Assembly: GCA_963753845.1 (NCBI GenBank) | Contig: CAVWEI010000020.1 | Span: forward strand, 49,420-113,419 | Reading direction: 5' to 3' | From: Thiosocius sp963753845 | GTDB lineage: Bacteria; Pseudomonadota; Gammaproteobacteria; Chromatiales; Chromatiaceae | Length of the DNA stretch: 64,000 bases | Shown here: piece after piece, positions 1 through 8,338 of the stretch | How positions within the stretch are numbered: the first letter of the stretch is position 1 | How the letters are laid out: each line of letters opens with the position of its first letter | The notes under the pieces: generated by a model | What the model saw: the letters and a program-made list of their open reading frames with translations, nothing else | The model's database searches: none | What the model was told of the DNA's origin: nothing | Made by a program: the position numbers and the translations under genes

Positions 1-2
1 AC

Positions 3-305
3 AAGCTGGTCGGCAACGCCGTGGATTTTCACCGCCCCGGAAGCAACATCACGATCAGCTGCACGCGCGCGGCGGATCGGGTGATCCTGACGATCGCCAA
101 CGAGGGCCCACTGCTGCCGTCGGATGCCGATATCTTCCAGTCGATGTATTCGGGCCGCGAGGGGCGCCAGGAAGAACCGCACCTGGGCCTGGGTCTTTAC
201 CTGGTGCGCCTCATCGCCGAGTTCCACGGCGGGCAAGTTTCGGCGACCAACCGGGAAGATCCACCGGGGGTATCCATAACCCTGTCACTGCCGAGGCAAA
301 CCTGA
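3..305 (+). CDS. Sensor histidine kinase, C-terminal ATPase domain (5' partial)
   Basis: The reading frame is open from the window edge, so only about the last 100 residues are present. They form a HATPase_c domain: an N-box (LVGNAVDF, near position 5-30), a region resembling the G1 box, and a G2 box HLGLGLYLVRLIAEFHGG that binds ATP. The kinase would phosphorylate its own His and pass the phosphate to a response regulator that lies outside the window. The HLGLGLY..RLIAEFHGG wording resembles kinases of the proteobacterial dedicated sortase system, but this is a resemblance from memory and not a firm assignment. The sensor and His-containing parts are not visible. Confidence 0.85.
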   Translation, partial: KLVGNAVDFHRPGSNITISCTRAADRVILTIANEGPLLPSDADIFQSMYSGREGRQEEPHLGLGLYLVRLIAEFHGGQVSATNREDPPGVSITLSLPRQT

Positions 306-375
306 GAGTCATCGGGCGCTCAAAGTTCTCCAGGCCCTCGCCGATAAGTCGTTGGACGAACCGGGAGACGATTCC

Positions 376-561
376 ATGCACGCTCGAACCTACAAAGGCG
401 CCGACACCCGCTGTCGACCGTGGACATGTGACAACGAAGTAATTGCCGGGCAGGAAAAGAAGACGGCCTCCAAGGGTCCGCTGATCGACCATCTGACCAG
501 CGGTTTCCTGTTGCCGGTATTGGTCGTCTGTGCGGCGCTCTGGTTCCTACTGAACGGGTAA
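376..561 (+). CDS. Small hypothetical protein with C-terminal membrane segment
   Basis: A 61-residue frame starting at ATG 376, preceded by GGGAG about nine bases upstream. An in-frame upstream codon at 352 lacks such a site. The last 23 residues (HLTSGFLLPVLVVCAALWFLLNG) form one hydrophobic helix that could anchor the protein in the inner membrane with a cytoplasmic N-terminus. It lies 70 bp after the kinase fragment and converges with phoR, overlapping its end by 15 bp. I do not recognise a family. The Cys and charged residues in the N-terminal half are unremarkable. It could be a chance frame. Confidence 0.4.
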   Translation: MHARTYKGADTRCRPWTCDNEVIAGQEKKTASKGPLIDHLTSGFLLPVLVVCAALWFLLNG

Positions 562-1923
562 CCCTGCGCGTCGGCTGACGCTCGATCCTGCACCTGGCTG
601 GTGGATCGCCTGCGGCGGAAACCGGCAGGCGAAACTCGACCCACGCCCCTCGGTACTGTTAATCGATAACTGGGCATCGTGCATCTCCAGTATCTGGCGC
701 ACGATGGCCAACCCCAGGCCGGTGCCACCCGCATCGCGTGAACGACTGCCATCCACACGATAGAAGCGTTCGGTCAACCGCGCCAGATGTCGCGCCGCAA
801 TCCCGGCCCCGTTGTCCCGGACCAGCAAGACCGCCTGATCGCCTTCCCTACCCCAGCTGATATCGACCTGGGTACGGCCGGGTGTATGACGAATCGCATT
901 GAGCACCAGATTGGAAAAGGCGCAGCGCAGCAGCGACTCGTCTCCCAGCAGACCCAGTTGAGGGTCGCCGGTGAGCCGCAACTCGTGCCCGGTGTCACGT
1001 GCGACCTCCTGTGCTTCGCTGGCGATATCCTCCAACATCTCGAGCGTGCTCACCGGCTCGATCTGCAAGGTCTCAGCGCCACTCTCCAATCGAGACAGAC
1101 TGGTCATATCCTGTATCACACCCTGCATACGCCGCGTTTGCTCTGCCATGCGCGTCAGGGGTCGGCGCATCGGCGACTGTTCGTCCTCGCTGTCGATCAG
1201 TGTCTCTATATAGCCGTGCAGAACGGTCAACGGGGTTCGCAGTTCATGCGATACGTTGAGCGTGAAATCACGCTGTGTGTGATTCAGGTGATACTGCGGG
1301 GTGATATCCCTGGCCACCAGCAGATAGCGATCCCGCTTCTTTTTGAAGCGGCTGAGGCTGATCTCAAGTATCACTGCCGGGTCACCCGGTGCCTCCACTT
1401 CGAGTACCTGGCTGAATTGTCCCGCCTGCAGATAGTCCCGCAGGACCGGGTGATTGACCAGATCGACCAGTTTCCGGCCCACGGCAGCACCTTTCAGGTC
1501 GAAATAGAGTCCTGCCTGACGATTCAGCCAACTGACCTCCCCGCCACTGCCGAGGGTGATCACGCCGTCAGGCATGGCCGCAGCCATTTCACGGAAATTG
1601 GAAAAGACGCGATGCTGTCGACGCTTGCGCTTGCGCTCGTGCCGTTTCATCCATCGCGCACGATCAAAGACCTCGCGCCAGATCCCCCAGACCCAACGTT
1701 CGCCTGGATCCCGGTCGTCAAGGAAAAACGCCAACAGACGCAACGCCTGCAGCAGATGCCACGAAGCGTAGCAGGTCAGTCCGACAGCGGCTGCCAATAC
1801 ACCGTCGGCGCCAAGCACAAGGGCACCTGACACGACCGCAACGAACAGGGCGGCCCAAAGCAGTTCCTGCTTCAAGGCCGTTCGCCTCAGCAACATCGTG
1901 CGGGTTTGCACGGGCGTCTTCAA
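547..1923 (-). CDS. phoR: Phosphate regulon sensor histidine kinase PhoR
   Basis: This 458-residue inner-membrane kinase senses phosphate status through the Pst complex and PhoU, and phosphorylates PhoB. Two hydrophobic segments lie at about residues 20-70. A PAS-like domain follows at about 112-210. The phospho-acceptor H226 sits in SHELRTPL. The ATPase domain shows an N-box NLVLNAIRHTP, DNGAGI and GTGLGLAIV. The length and layout match E. coli PhoR. It starts 13 bp after phoB and is the last gene of the pst-pho cluster, so it is probably co-transcribed and indirectly self-regulated. Confidence 0.93.
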   Translation of the reverse strand: MKTPVQTRTMLLRRTALKQELLWAALFVAVVSGALVLGADGVLAAAVGLTCYASWHLLQALRLLAFFLDDRDPGERWVWGIWREVFDRARWMKRHERKRKRRQHRVFSNFREMAAAMPDGVITLGSGGEVSWLNRQAGLYFDLKGAAVGRKLVDLVNHPVLRDYLQAGQFSQVLEVEAPGDPAVILEISLSRFKKKRDRYLLVARDITPQYHLNHTQRDFTLNVSHELRTPLTVLHGYIETLIDSEDEQSPMRRPLTRMAEQTRRMQGVIQDMTSLSRLESGAETLQIEPVSTLEMLEDIASEAQEVARDTGHELRLTGDPQLGLLGDESLLRCAFSNLVLNAIRHTPGRTQVDISWGREGDQAVLLVRDNGAGIAARHLARLTERFYRVDGSRSRDAGGTGLGLAIVRQILEMHDAQLSINSTEGRGSSFACRFPPQAIHQPGAGSSVSRRAGLPVQ

Positions 1924-1936
1924 GATGGGTGGACCC

Positions 1937-2659
1937 TCAGCCGCCGGAGAAACGGTACCCGGCGCTACGTACGGTCTGGATCATGCCCCGCCGTCCTGAC
2001 GGCTGCAATGCGAGCCGCAGATTGCGGATGTGCACGTCGACCGTCCGCTCCTCGACATAGATATTGGGCGGCCATACATACCTGATCAGTTCAGCCCGAC
2101 TGTACACCCGCTCGGGGTGATGCATGAAAAAATGCAGCAGCCGGAATTCGGTCGGGCCCAGCTCGATCAGAACACCATCGGCACTGACCCTTCGGGTGCT
2201 CTCTTTCAGGCACAACCCGTCAATCTCGACCAGGTCGCCGCTGTGAGACGCATCGGCCGCAACGTAGCGACGCAGCACCGCCCGGATCCGGGCCTTGAGT
2301 TCCGACGGCGAAAAGGGCTTGCTGATGTAGTCATCTGCACCCGCATCCAGTGCCGTGACCTTGTCCGCGTTGCCGGCACGGGCGGAGAGCATGATGATGG
2401 GAATACGGCTGCGCCGGCTGTCCGCGCGCAGGGTCTTGGCGAATTCGAGGCCGGATTCACCCCCGGGCAGCATCCAGTCCAGCAGGATCAGGTCCGGCGA
2501 TGATTCCATGATACGGACCCTGGCCTCGCCGATGGTTGCCGCACCGACGCAGCCGTAGCCGTCGGCCGACAGGGTGAAGTCCACCATCTCCCGGATTGGC
2601 GCCTCGTCGTCAACAATCAGGATTGTCGGATGGTTTGCGCCCACGCGAGTTTCCAGCAT
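1937..2659 (-). CDS. phoB: Phosphate regulon response regulator PhoB
   Basis: A 240-residue OmpR-family regulator that activates phosphate-starvation genes when phosphorylated by PhoR. The receiver domain (about 12-130) has the acidic pair D17-D18, the phospho-acceptor D61 in LLDWMLPG and the conserved Lys in SKPFSPSEL. The C-terminal winged helix (about 145-238) contains GPTEFRLLHFFM and the recognition-helix region ERTVDVHIRNLR, both typical of PhoB. It begins nine bases after the downstream pstB gene. Its likely operator lies upstream of pstS in this window. Confidence 0.94.
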   Translation of the reverse strand: MLETRVGANHPTILIVDDEAPIREMVDFTLSADGYGCVGAATIGEARVRIMESSPDLILLDWMLPGGESGLEFAKTLRADSRRSRIPIIMLSARAGNADKVTALDAGADDYISKPFSPSELKARIRAVLRRYVAADASHSGDLVEIDGLCLKESTRRVSADGVLIELGPTEFRLLHFFMHHPERVYSRAELIRYVWPPNIYVEERTVDVHIRNLRLALQPSGRRGMIQTVRSAGYRFSGG

Positions 2660-2668
2660 GCGGTTTCG

Positions 2669-3496
2669 TCAGCCGAAACGCCCCTCGATATAGTCTGCAG
2701 TCTCCTGCTTTTCCGGTGCCAGGAACAGTTCATCCGTGGCCCTGTGCTCGACCACCTTGCCCATCAGCATGAAGATGCATTCCTCGCTGGCGCGCCGGGC
2801 CTGGGCCATGTTGTGGGTCACGATCAGGATGGTGTACTCGCCGTTGAGTTCCCAGATCAGTTCTTCCACCGCCTCGGTGCCCTTGGGATCGAGTGCCGAG
2901 CAAGGCTCATCCATCAGCAGCACACGCGGCTTTACCGGTAACAGGCGGGCGATGCACAGCTTTTGCTGCTCTTCCAGAGACAGTTCGGTGGCCTTGCGCT
3001 TGAGCTTGTCCTTGACCTTGTCCCACAACAACACCTGGCGCAGGGCCTTCTCCACGACCTCGTCCTCTTCGGCATTCGAACTCTTGCCCTTGCTGTGGAT
3101 CCTATAGCCGAACAGCACGTTGTCGCGAATCGGCAATGGCAGCGGGTTGGGCCGTTGAAATACCATGCCGATCTGCTTTCGCACCTGCACCAGTTCACAC
3201 GACGGGTCGTAGATATTCTGATCGAGCACCTTGATGCTGCCGTCGATACGCACATAGCCCAGACGTTCGTTGATCCGGTTCACGCTGCGCAGGAAAGTGG
3301 ACTTGCCACAGCCGGAAGGACCGATCAGCGAGGTGATATGCCCACTGCGGATCTTCAGATTCACATCGAACAGGGCTTGAAAATTGCCATACCAAAGATT
3401 CAGGTCTTCGGTCTGGATGGCGTACGGGTGCTCCCGTTCGATGTTCATGGTGTGGTCTTCCGGAGAGTTCTTCGGATTGGTCGCGGCATTCATCAT
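2669..3496 (-). CDS. pstB: Phosphate ABC transporter ATPase PstB (degenerate signature motif)
   Basis: A 275-residue ATP-binding subunit for phosphate import by PstCA. It has a canonical Walker A (GPSGCGKST, 59-67), Q-loop Gln114 (VFQRPNP), Walker B with catalytic Glu (LLMDEP, D196/E197) and H-loop His228 (VTHNM). The ABC signature, normally LSGGQQQ, reads LSLEEQQ at 172-178, so the two glycines that contact the partner's ATP are gone. Its start overlaps the stop of the neighbouring second pstB by four bases (ATGA). The defects mirror those of that neighbour, which suggests a heterodimer. See the findings. Confidence 0.9.
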   Translation of the reverse strand: MMNAATNPKNSPEDHTMNIEREHPYAIQTEDLNLWYGNFQALFDVNLKIRSGHITSLIGPSGCGKSTFLRSVNRINERLGYVRIDGSIKVLDQNIYDPSCELVQVRKQIGMVFQRPNPLPLPIRDNVLFGYRIHSKGKSSNAEEDEVVEKALRQVLLWDKVKDKLKRKATELSLEEQQKLCIARLLPVKPRVLLMDEPCSALDPKGTEAVEELIWELNGEYTILIVTHNMAQARRASEECIFMLMGKVVEHRATDELFLAPEKQETADYIEGRFG

Positions 3497-4284
3497 CCGA
3501 ATTTACCCTCAATGTAGTCGCGGGTGCGCTGATCTTCGACCTTGCCGGCGAACATCTCGGACGTGTTGCCGACCTCGACGCACTCGCCGCCGAGGAAAAA
3601 TGCCGTGCGGCTCGCCAGGCGTTCGGCCTGCTGCACCAGGTTGGTCACCATGATGATGGTCATCTCGCTGCGCAGTTCCTTGAGCACCTCCTCGATGCGC
3701 ATGGTCGTCACCGGGTCGACCGCAATGGAGAACTCGTCCAGCATCAGCACCTCCGGCCGCTGCGACAGCGCGCGTGCAATCGTCAGTCGCTGTTGCTGAC
3801 CGCCGGAAAGCAGACTGCCGAGAGAGTTCAGGCGATCCTTGACCTCGTCCCAGAGCGCTGCGCGGGTCAGGCATCGTTCCACGATCACGTTCAGTTCGGC
3901 CTTGTTGTTCATCCCGGAAAGACGCGGCGCCAGGGCCACATTGTCGTATATGGTCATGGGCAAACCGACCGGCAGCGGAAAAACCACCCCGATGCGTTTG
4001 CGCAGTGCATAGACGTTGCGCAGGCGGTTGACCGGCTGACCGTCGAAACGGATGTCGCCTTCGACACGCATACCGTCGGTAAACGGGTCCATGCGATTCA
4101 AAGACTTGAGGAAGGATGTCTTGCCGGCATTGGCCGGACCGATGATGCCGAAGATCTCGTGCTCCCGGATATCGAACGACACGCCACTCAGCGCGGGGAC
4201 ACCGCCGTAGCTGATGTTCACGTCCCGCACAGACATCTTGACCTTGGCGTCTGAGCCTGGAATGGCCATGTGCGCGCTTACCAT
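3493..4284 (-). CDS. Second PstB-like phosphate ABC transporter ATPase (degenerate Q-loop and H-loop)
   Basis: A 263-residue PstB paralogue lying between pstA and the other pstB. The signature LSGGQQQ (159-165) is canonical. Walker A is an atypical GPANAGKTS (49-57). The Q-loop Gln is replaced by Pro103 (VVFPLP), the H-loop His by Asn215 (VTNLV), and the D-loop region reads DEFSIAVDP in place of DEPTSALDP. The Walker B Glu184 is kept. Its own ATP site is therefore probably poorly hydrolytic, while its signature can complete the partner's site. The start overlaps the end of pstA by seven bases, consistent with translational coupling. Confidence 0.88.
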   Translation of the reverse strand: MVSAHMAIPGSDAKVKMSVRDVNISYGGVPALSGVSFDIREHEIFGIIGPANAGKTSFLKSLNRMDPFTDGMRVEGDIRFDGQPVNRLRNVYALRKRIGVVFPLPVGLPMTIYDNVALAPRLSGMNNKAELNVIVERCLTRAALWDEVKDRLNSLGSLLSGGQQQRLTIARALSQRPEVLMLDEFSIAVDPVTTMRIEEVLKELRSEMTIIMVTNLVQQAERLASRTAFFLGGECVEVGNTSEMFAGKVEDQRTRDYIEGKFG

Positions 4285-5156
4285 TTCTTCTTACCTCGCA
4301 GGTACACACGAAACGCGATGGACAGACTGTTCATGATCAGCACCAGGGCCACCAGCACCAGGGCCACCCCATAGGGCAGCGCCTCGGGCACCCCCGGAAC
4401 CTGGGTCGACACCACGAACAGGTGCAGCGACAGCGCCATGGTCTGGTCGAATACGCTTTCGGGCAGGAACGGCAGGAAGAAGGCCGCGCCGGTGAACATG
4501 ATGGGCGCGGTCTCGCCCGTGGTGCGCGAAACCTCCAGGATCACGCCGGTGAGGATGCCCGATATCGCATTCGGCAACACCACCCGCCGGATCGTCTGCC
4601 AGCGGGTCGCACCCATGTTCCACATGGCCTCGCGGAACGCCATGGGTACCGCGGCCAGCGACTCGCGGGTCGCCACGATCACCACCGGCAGGGTCATGAT
4701 CGCCAGGGTAAGGCTGGCTGCCAGGATGCTGGTGCCGAACTTGAAAAAGATCACGAAGGCGCCCACCCCGAACAGGGCATGCACGATGGACGGCACGCCT
4801 GCCAGGTTGATGATCGCCAGGTTGATGATCCGGGTGAACCAGTTTTCGCCAGCATACTCGTTAAGGTACACGGCCGCGGCCACGCCCAGAGGGACCGATA
4901 CCAGCAGGGCCACCGTCACCAGCCACACGGTACCGATCAGGGCAGGCAGGATGCCGCCGGCGGTCATGCCATTGGTGGGATTGGAGAACAGGAACTCGAA
5001 GGAAATAATCGGGCCGCCCTTTACGACCAGGGTCCCCAGGATGATCAGTACCGGCAGGACCAACAGTACCACCATCATCAGGAACAGGGTGCTGTAGAGC
5101 TTCTCCACCCGCTTATTGCTCTTGTTTAACGCAGAGACTTCAAACATGGTGCTCAT
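4278..5156 (-). CDS. pstA: Phosphate ABC transporter permease PstA
   Basis: A 292-residue inner-membrane permease that pairs with PstC to form the phosphate channel. Around six hydrophobic helices are visible, the first at about residues 22-47. The cytoplasmic coupling loop reads REAMWNMGATRWQTIRRVVLP, with the EAA-type Gly typical of binding-protein-dependent permeases. The size is normal for PstA. The start overlaps the pstC stop by four bases, and the end overlaps the next ATPase gene. Confidence 0.93.
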   Translation of the reverse strand: MSTMFEVSALNKSNKRVEKLYSTLFLMMVVLLVLPVLIILGTLVVKGGPIISFEFLFSNPTNGMTAGGILPALIGTVWLVTVALLVSVPLGVAAAVYLNEYAGENWFTRIINLAIINLAGVPSIVHALFGVGAFVIFFKFGTSILAASLTLAIMTLPVVIVATRESLAAVPMAFREAMWNMGATRWQTIRRVVLPNAISGILTGVILEVSRTTGETAPIMFTGAAFFLPFLPESVFDQTMALSLHLFVVSTQVPGVPEALPYGVALVLVALVLIMNSLSIAFRVYLRGKKKW

Positions 5157-6100
5157 CCTTTGCGCACACCGCGGACCACAAGGTCGGCGAGCAGGTTGAT
5201 GATGAAAGTGATGAAAAACAGGAAGATGCCGATGGTGAACAGCGCACCGTAGTGATCTGAACCCACCGCGGTCTCACCGAGTTCTGCGGCAATGGTCGCA
5301 GTGAGGGCACGCACCGAATCGAACACACTGGTCGGGATGTTCACCGAGTGGCCGGTGGCCATCAGCACCGCCATGGTCTCGCCGAAGCCGCGACCGACAC
5401 CGAGCAGTACGGCACCCAGCAGGCCGTTCTTGGCCGCAGGCAATACCACCTTGTAGATAACCTGCCAGCGTGTCGCGCCCATCGCCTCGGCCGCCTCGCG
5501 ATAACGATCCGGCACCGCCTTGAGCGCATCCTCCGCAATGGAGGTCATGATCGGTGCGGCCATCAGACCCAGGATGATGCCGGCGTTGAGGACCGTGAGC
5601 CCCACCGGCACATCGAAAACCTCGATGATCAGCGGGTTCATGATGGTCAGGCCGATAAAGCCCCAGACCACCGAGGGAATCGCGGCCAGCAACTCGACTA
5701 GAACCTTGAGTGTTTCGCGCGTCTTGCCGGTCGCGAACTCACCTATGTAGACGGCAGCACCCAGCGAAAAGGGAATCGCCACCACCATGGCGAGTCCGGT
5801 GACGCTCGCGGTACCGGCAATCAGAGCCAGGATGCCGTACTCTGGATCGTCCTCGTCACTCGGGGACCAGTACTCCGTGGTCAAAAACTCCTTCACGTCC
5901 ATGGTATCGATAATGAAGGCCAGCCCCTCCTTGCCGATGAAGACGAAGATACCGACGATGAACAGAATGGCCGAGATCCCGGCCATGAACACCAAGATCT
6001 TAATCCCCTGGTCAACGTACCAGTCGGTATTCCGGCGATCGAAACCATGTCCGTCAACCGCATTCCCGGCCTTTGCCAGGGCCTGCTCGTCGGTGGCCAT
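5153..6100 (-). CDS. pstC: Phosphate ABC transporter permease PstC
   Basis: A 315-residue inner-membrane permease, partner of PstA. A hydrophobic helix near residues 33-55 is followed by a periplasmic loop and then five or so further helices. The coupling loop REAAEAMGATRWQVIYKVVLP contains the conserved EAA-Gly motif. The start codon shares one base with the stop of the phoU-like gene (TGATG), so the two are tightly coupled. The gene is intact and of normal size. Confidence 0.93.
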   Translation of the reverse strand: MATDEQALAKAGNAVDGHGFDRRNTDWYVDQGIKILVFMAGISAILFIVGIFVFIGKEGLAFIIDTMDVKEFLTTEYWSPSDEDDPEYGILALIAGTASVTGLAMVVAIPFSLGAAVYIGEFATGKTRETLKVLVELLAAIPSVVWGFIGLTIMNPLIIEVFDVPVGLTVLNAGIILGLMAAPIMTSIAEDALKAVPDRYREAAEAMGATRWQVIYKVVLPAAKNGLLGAVLLGVGRGFGETMAVLMATGHSVNIPTSVFDSVRALTATIAAELGETAVGSDHYGALFTIGIFLFFITFIINLLADLVVRGVRKG

Positions 6101-7170
6101 CAGTCGGCCTCCGGACCACGCAGCCGCTCCATGAGGACCCGCACCTCGACGCTGAGCGCGCGGTATACGGCCTCAAAGTCGAGCGATGAATCGTCGGGGG
6201 CTTGCGCCAGGTCCCATTCAAGGGTGGCGGTGTGAAACGGAATCTCCTGCAGATAGTTACCGATCGGCCCCTGCAGGCTGACAACGACATGATATTCGGC
6301 CAGTTCGGTCTGCCCCATGTCCAGCAGGTGCGGCTTCACCTTGCCAACGTCGATCCCGCGCGTCGCCATGTATTTCACCATGCCAGGATCCAGAGCCTGC
6401 ACAGGAGCCAGGGCGGCGCTCTGGTACTTGCCACTGTTGGGGAAATTTTCCCGGGCAAGGGCCTCGGCCATCGGGGCCAGTCTCGCACCCTCGCGATCGA
6501 GAAACAGGATACGGTAGACCTTCGCAGCCTTGGTCTGACCGGTGACCGAAAAGACGCCCTCTTCGCAGAGGTTCTTCGCCTGATCCGACACCCTTTCGAG
6601 CATGCTGTACAGCGTGAACATGGCGAACAGGTCGTCGGTCGTTCGCTCCGCATGTCCATGTGCGAGATCGTCCAGTGCACCGGCACGCAGGCGCTCCACC
6701 TGGTCCGCCATCAGCGCTATGGCCTTGGCCTGCTCTGCATTGCCGTCGAGGAAAGCCTGCATCGCACGTTCGAGCATCTCAGCGGATTCCGCCGCCATAT
6801 TGTCCATTGCCGTAGCCAGATTGTGGTCTGGTGGTGTGGACAGTCGCGTCGCCACGCGGGCGATACTGACTGCGTAATCGCCGATGCGTTCCAGGGCGAT
6901 GACCGCCCGAATGGTCGCAGACATCAAACGCAGATGACCTGCGCTGGGAAGATGGCGCACGATGAAACGATGACAATCGTGGTCAACCGCGCGGACCGCG
7001 CGATTGATTTCACCATCTCCCAGCACGGTCAGGTTGGCGAGCTTCTGATTTCCAGTACGCACCGCATGCACGGCATTCTTCAATGCCTCGCTGACCAGCG
7101 CGGCTATAACCGCGGTATTCTCACGAATATCCCGTTCGTCCTGTTCCAGACGTTTTTCGTAATGCTTCAT
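6100..7170 (-). CDS. phoU: PhoU fused to an inactive low-molecular-weight phosphatase-like domain
   Basis: A 356-residue protein, about 120-140 residues longer than normal PhoU. Residues 1-215 form two PhoU three-helix repeats with the metal-binding ExxxD-type motifs (ERIGD at 94, ERVSD at 192). This part would link Pst transport to PhoR and keep the regulon off in high phosphate. Residues from about 217 resemble low-molecular-weight tyrosine phosphatase/arsenate reductase (ILFLDREGARLAPMAEAL). Where the family has CxxxxxR, this protein has Asp225 and Leu231, so the domain should lack phosphatase activity. It lies between pstS and pstC in the operon. Confidence 0.85.
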   Translation of the reverse strand: MKHYEKRLEQDERDIRENTAVIAALVSEALKNAVHAVRTGNQKLANLTVLGDGEINRAVRAVDHDCHRFIVRHLPSAGHLRLMSATIRAVIALERIGDYAVSIARVATRLSTPPDHNLATAMDNMAAESAEMLERAMQAFLDGNAEQAKAIALMADQVERLRAGALDDLAHGHAERTTDDLFAMFTLYSMLERVSDQAKNLCEEGVFSVTGQTKAAKVYRILFLDREGARLAPMAEALARENFPNSGKYQSAALAPVQALDPGMVKYMATRGIDVGKVKPHLLDMGQTELAEYHVVVSLQGPIGNYLQEIPFHTATLEWDLAQAPDDSSLDFEAVYRALSVEVRVLMERLRGPEAD

Positions 7171-7216
7171 GGTTATAGTCCCGATGTGCTGGCTTTCTGC
7201 GGTTAACGATTCGGTC

Positions 7217-8081
7217 TCAGTTGCACTTCACGTCGCGGATGGGGGCGTAGCCTTGGTCCGCGATGATGCACTGGCCCTTGTCGCTGAGGATGAAGTCCAT
7301 GTACTCCTTGATGTCGCCCTGGGGCTCGCCGTTGGTGTACATCAACAGAGAGCGCGAGATCGGATAGGAGCCGTCGCTGGCCGTTGCCACGCTGGGCGTC
7401 ACACAAGGGGCGCCTGCAGTGGAAATGCAGCCCAGTTTGAGGTGATCGGTCGCGTACGCGAGGCCGCTGTAGCCGATGGCACAGGGGGTCTTCTCGACCA
7501 GGTCCACGACGTCCTTGGAGCCGTGCATGTCGAGGGTGCCGCTGCGATACTTCTCTTTGCCAAGCACGACGTCTTTGAAGGTGACATAGGTGCCCGAGTT
7601 GTTCTGGCGGCTGACCACAACGATCTCGTCCTTGCAGCCCGGCACCGTGACGCCCAGGTCCGACCACTTCTTGGCCTTGCCCTCGCGTCCGTAGATATCG
7701 GCCAGCTGCTCGATGGTCACGCTGTCCATCGGGTTGTCCTTGTGGAGGAACACGGCCAGTGCGTCATAGCCGACGATGTGCTCGACCGGGTTCTGTCCGC
7801 GCTCCTTCGCTGCCTCCAGTTCCTTGTCCTTCATCTCGCGGCTGGCGTTGGCGATATCGACAGTGCCGTTGATCATGGCTGCGATCCCGGTACCCGAGCC
7901 GCCGCCGCTCACCGCCACTGGCGACGTCGGGATTGACGGTCTGATAGGTCTCGGCCCAGGACTGGGCGACGTTCACCAGGGTGTCCGAACCCTTGTTCTG
8001 AATAACGGTACGTGCACTGACGCTGGTGGCAACGACGGCCAGCATGGCCCCAACGAAAATCATCGACTTGCGCAATTTCAT
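7217..8081 (-). CDS. pstS: Periplasmic phosphate-binding protein PstS (frameshifted in this sequence)
   Basis: The gene starts at ATG 8081 after a strong GAGGAGTG ribosome-binding site. Residues 1-23 are a signal peptide (MKLRKSMIFVGAMLAV...). The mature start KGSDTLVNVAQSWAETY is followed by a frame change near 7919. The second frame continues VAVSGGGSGTGIAAMING and then DIANASR, the phosphate-binding Ser-rich loop. Removing one base at 7919 gives one continuous frame of about 287 residues. The rest of the operon is intact, so an error in the sequence is plausible. A true null pstS would be expected to derepress the Pho regulon. Confidence 0.85.
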
Positions 8082-8194
8082 CTGTTCACTCCTCGGGAAG
8101 ATATTGTTTTGGCTGAAAACTGCGGGGTCTCGGCAGGCCGGCAACCCCAAAGTTTCAGCAGGGTTGTAAAGATATTTCAGCGGAATGAAATCGC

Positions 8195-8213
8195 CTTGAA
8201 GGATTTGTGAAGG
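8195..8213 (-). promoter_or_regulatory. Candidate PhoB box upstream of pstS
   Basis: Read on the minus strand, CCTTCACAAATCCTTCAAG matches the E. coli Pho box (two CTGTCAT repeats in an 11-bp register) at about 12 of 18 positions. A third TTCA follows exactly 11 bp further on (TTTCATTCC, around 8185). This 11-bp register is the hallmark of PhoB sites. The site lies about 115 bp upstream of the pstS start codon. Confidence 0.65.
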
Positions 8214-8259
8214 TTTTTTTAAAACGCCACACACACGGGCGATTTAGCCACCACCGACC

Positions 8260-8277
8260 GTTAAGGATTCATGAAGT
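8260..8277 (-). promoter_or_regulatory. Second, weaker PhoB-box-like site
   Basis: On the minus strand, ACTTCATGAATCCTTAAC repeats the pattern TTCA-7 bp-TTAA in the 11-bp register. It matches the Pho box at about 10 of 18 positions. It lies about 64 bp upstream of the first box, roughly six helical turns, which would put both on the same DNA face. Confidence 0.4.
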
Positions 8278-8338
8278 TTTTGAAAAGGCGCCAGAAAAGC
8301 TGCCCGCGAATGGAGTCAACCCGCTTCGCCCGGGTTCG

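Noticed and set aside
787..1830. Long plus-strand open frame of 347 codons opposite phoR
   Set aside because: It is the antisense shadow of phoR. It lacks any family features and has the Gln/Arg/His-rich composition typical of GC-rich shadow frames.
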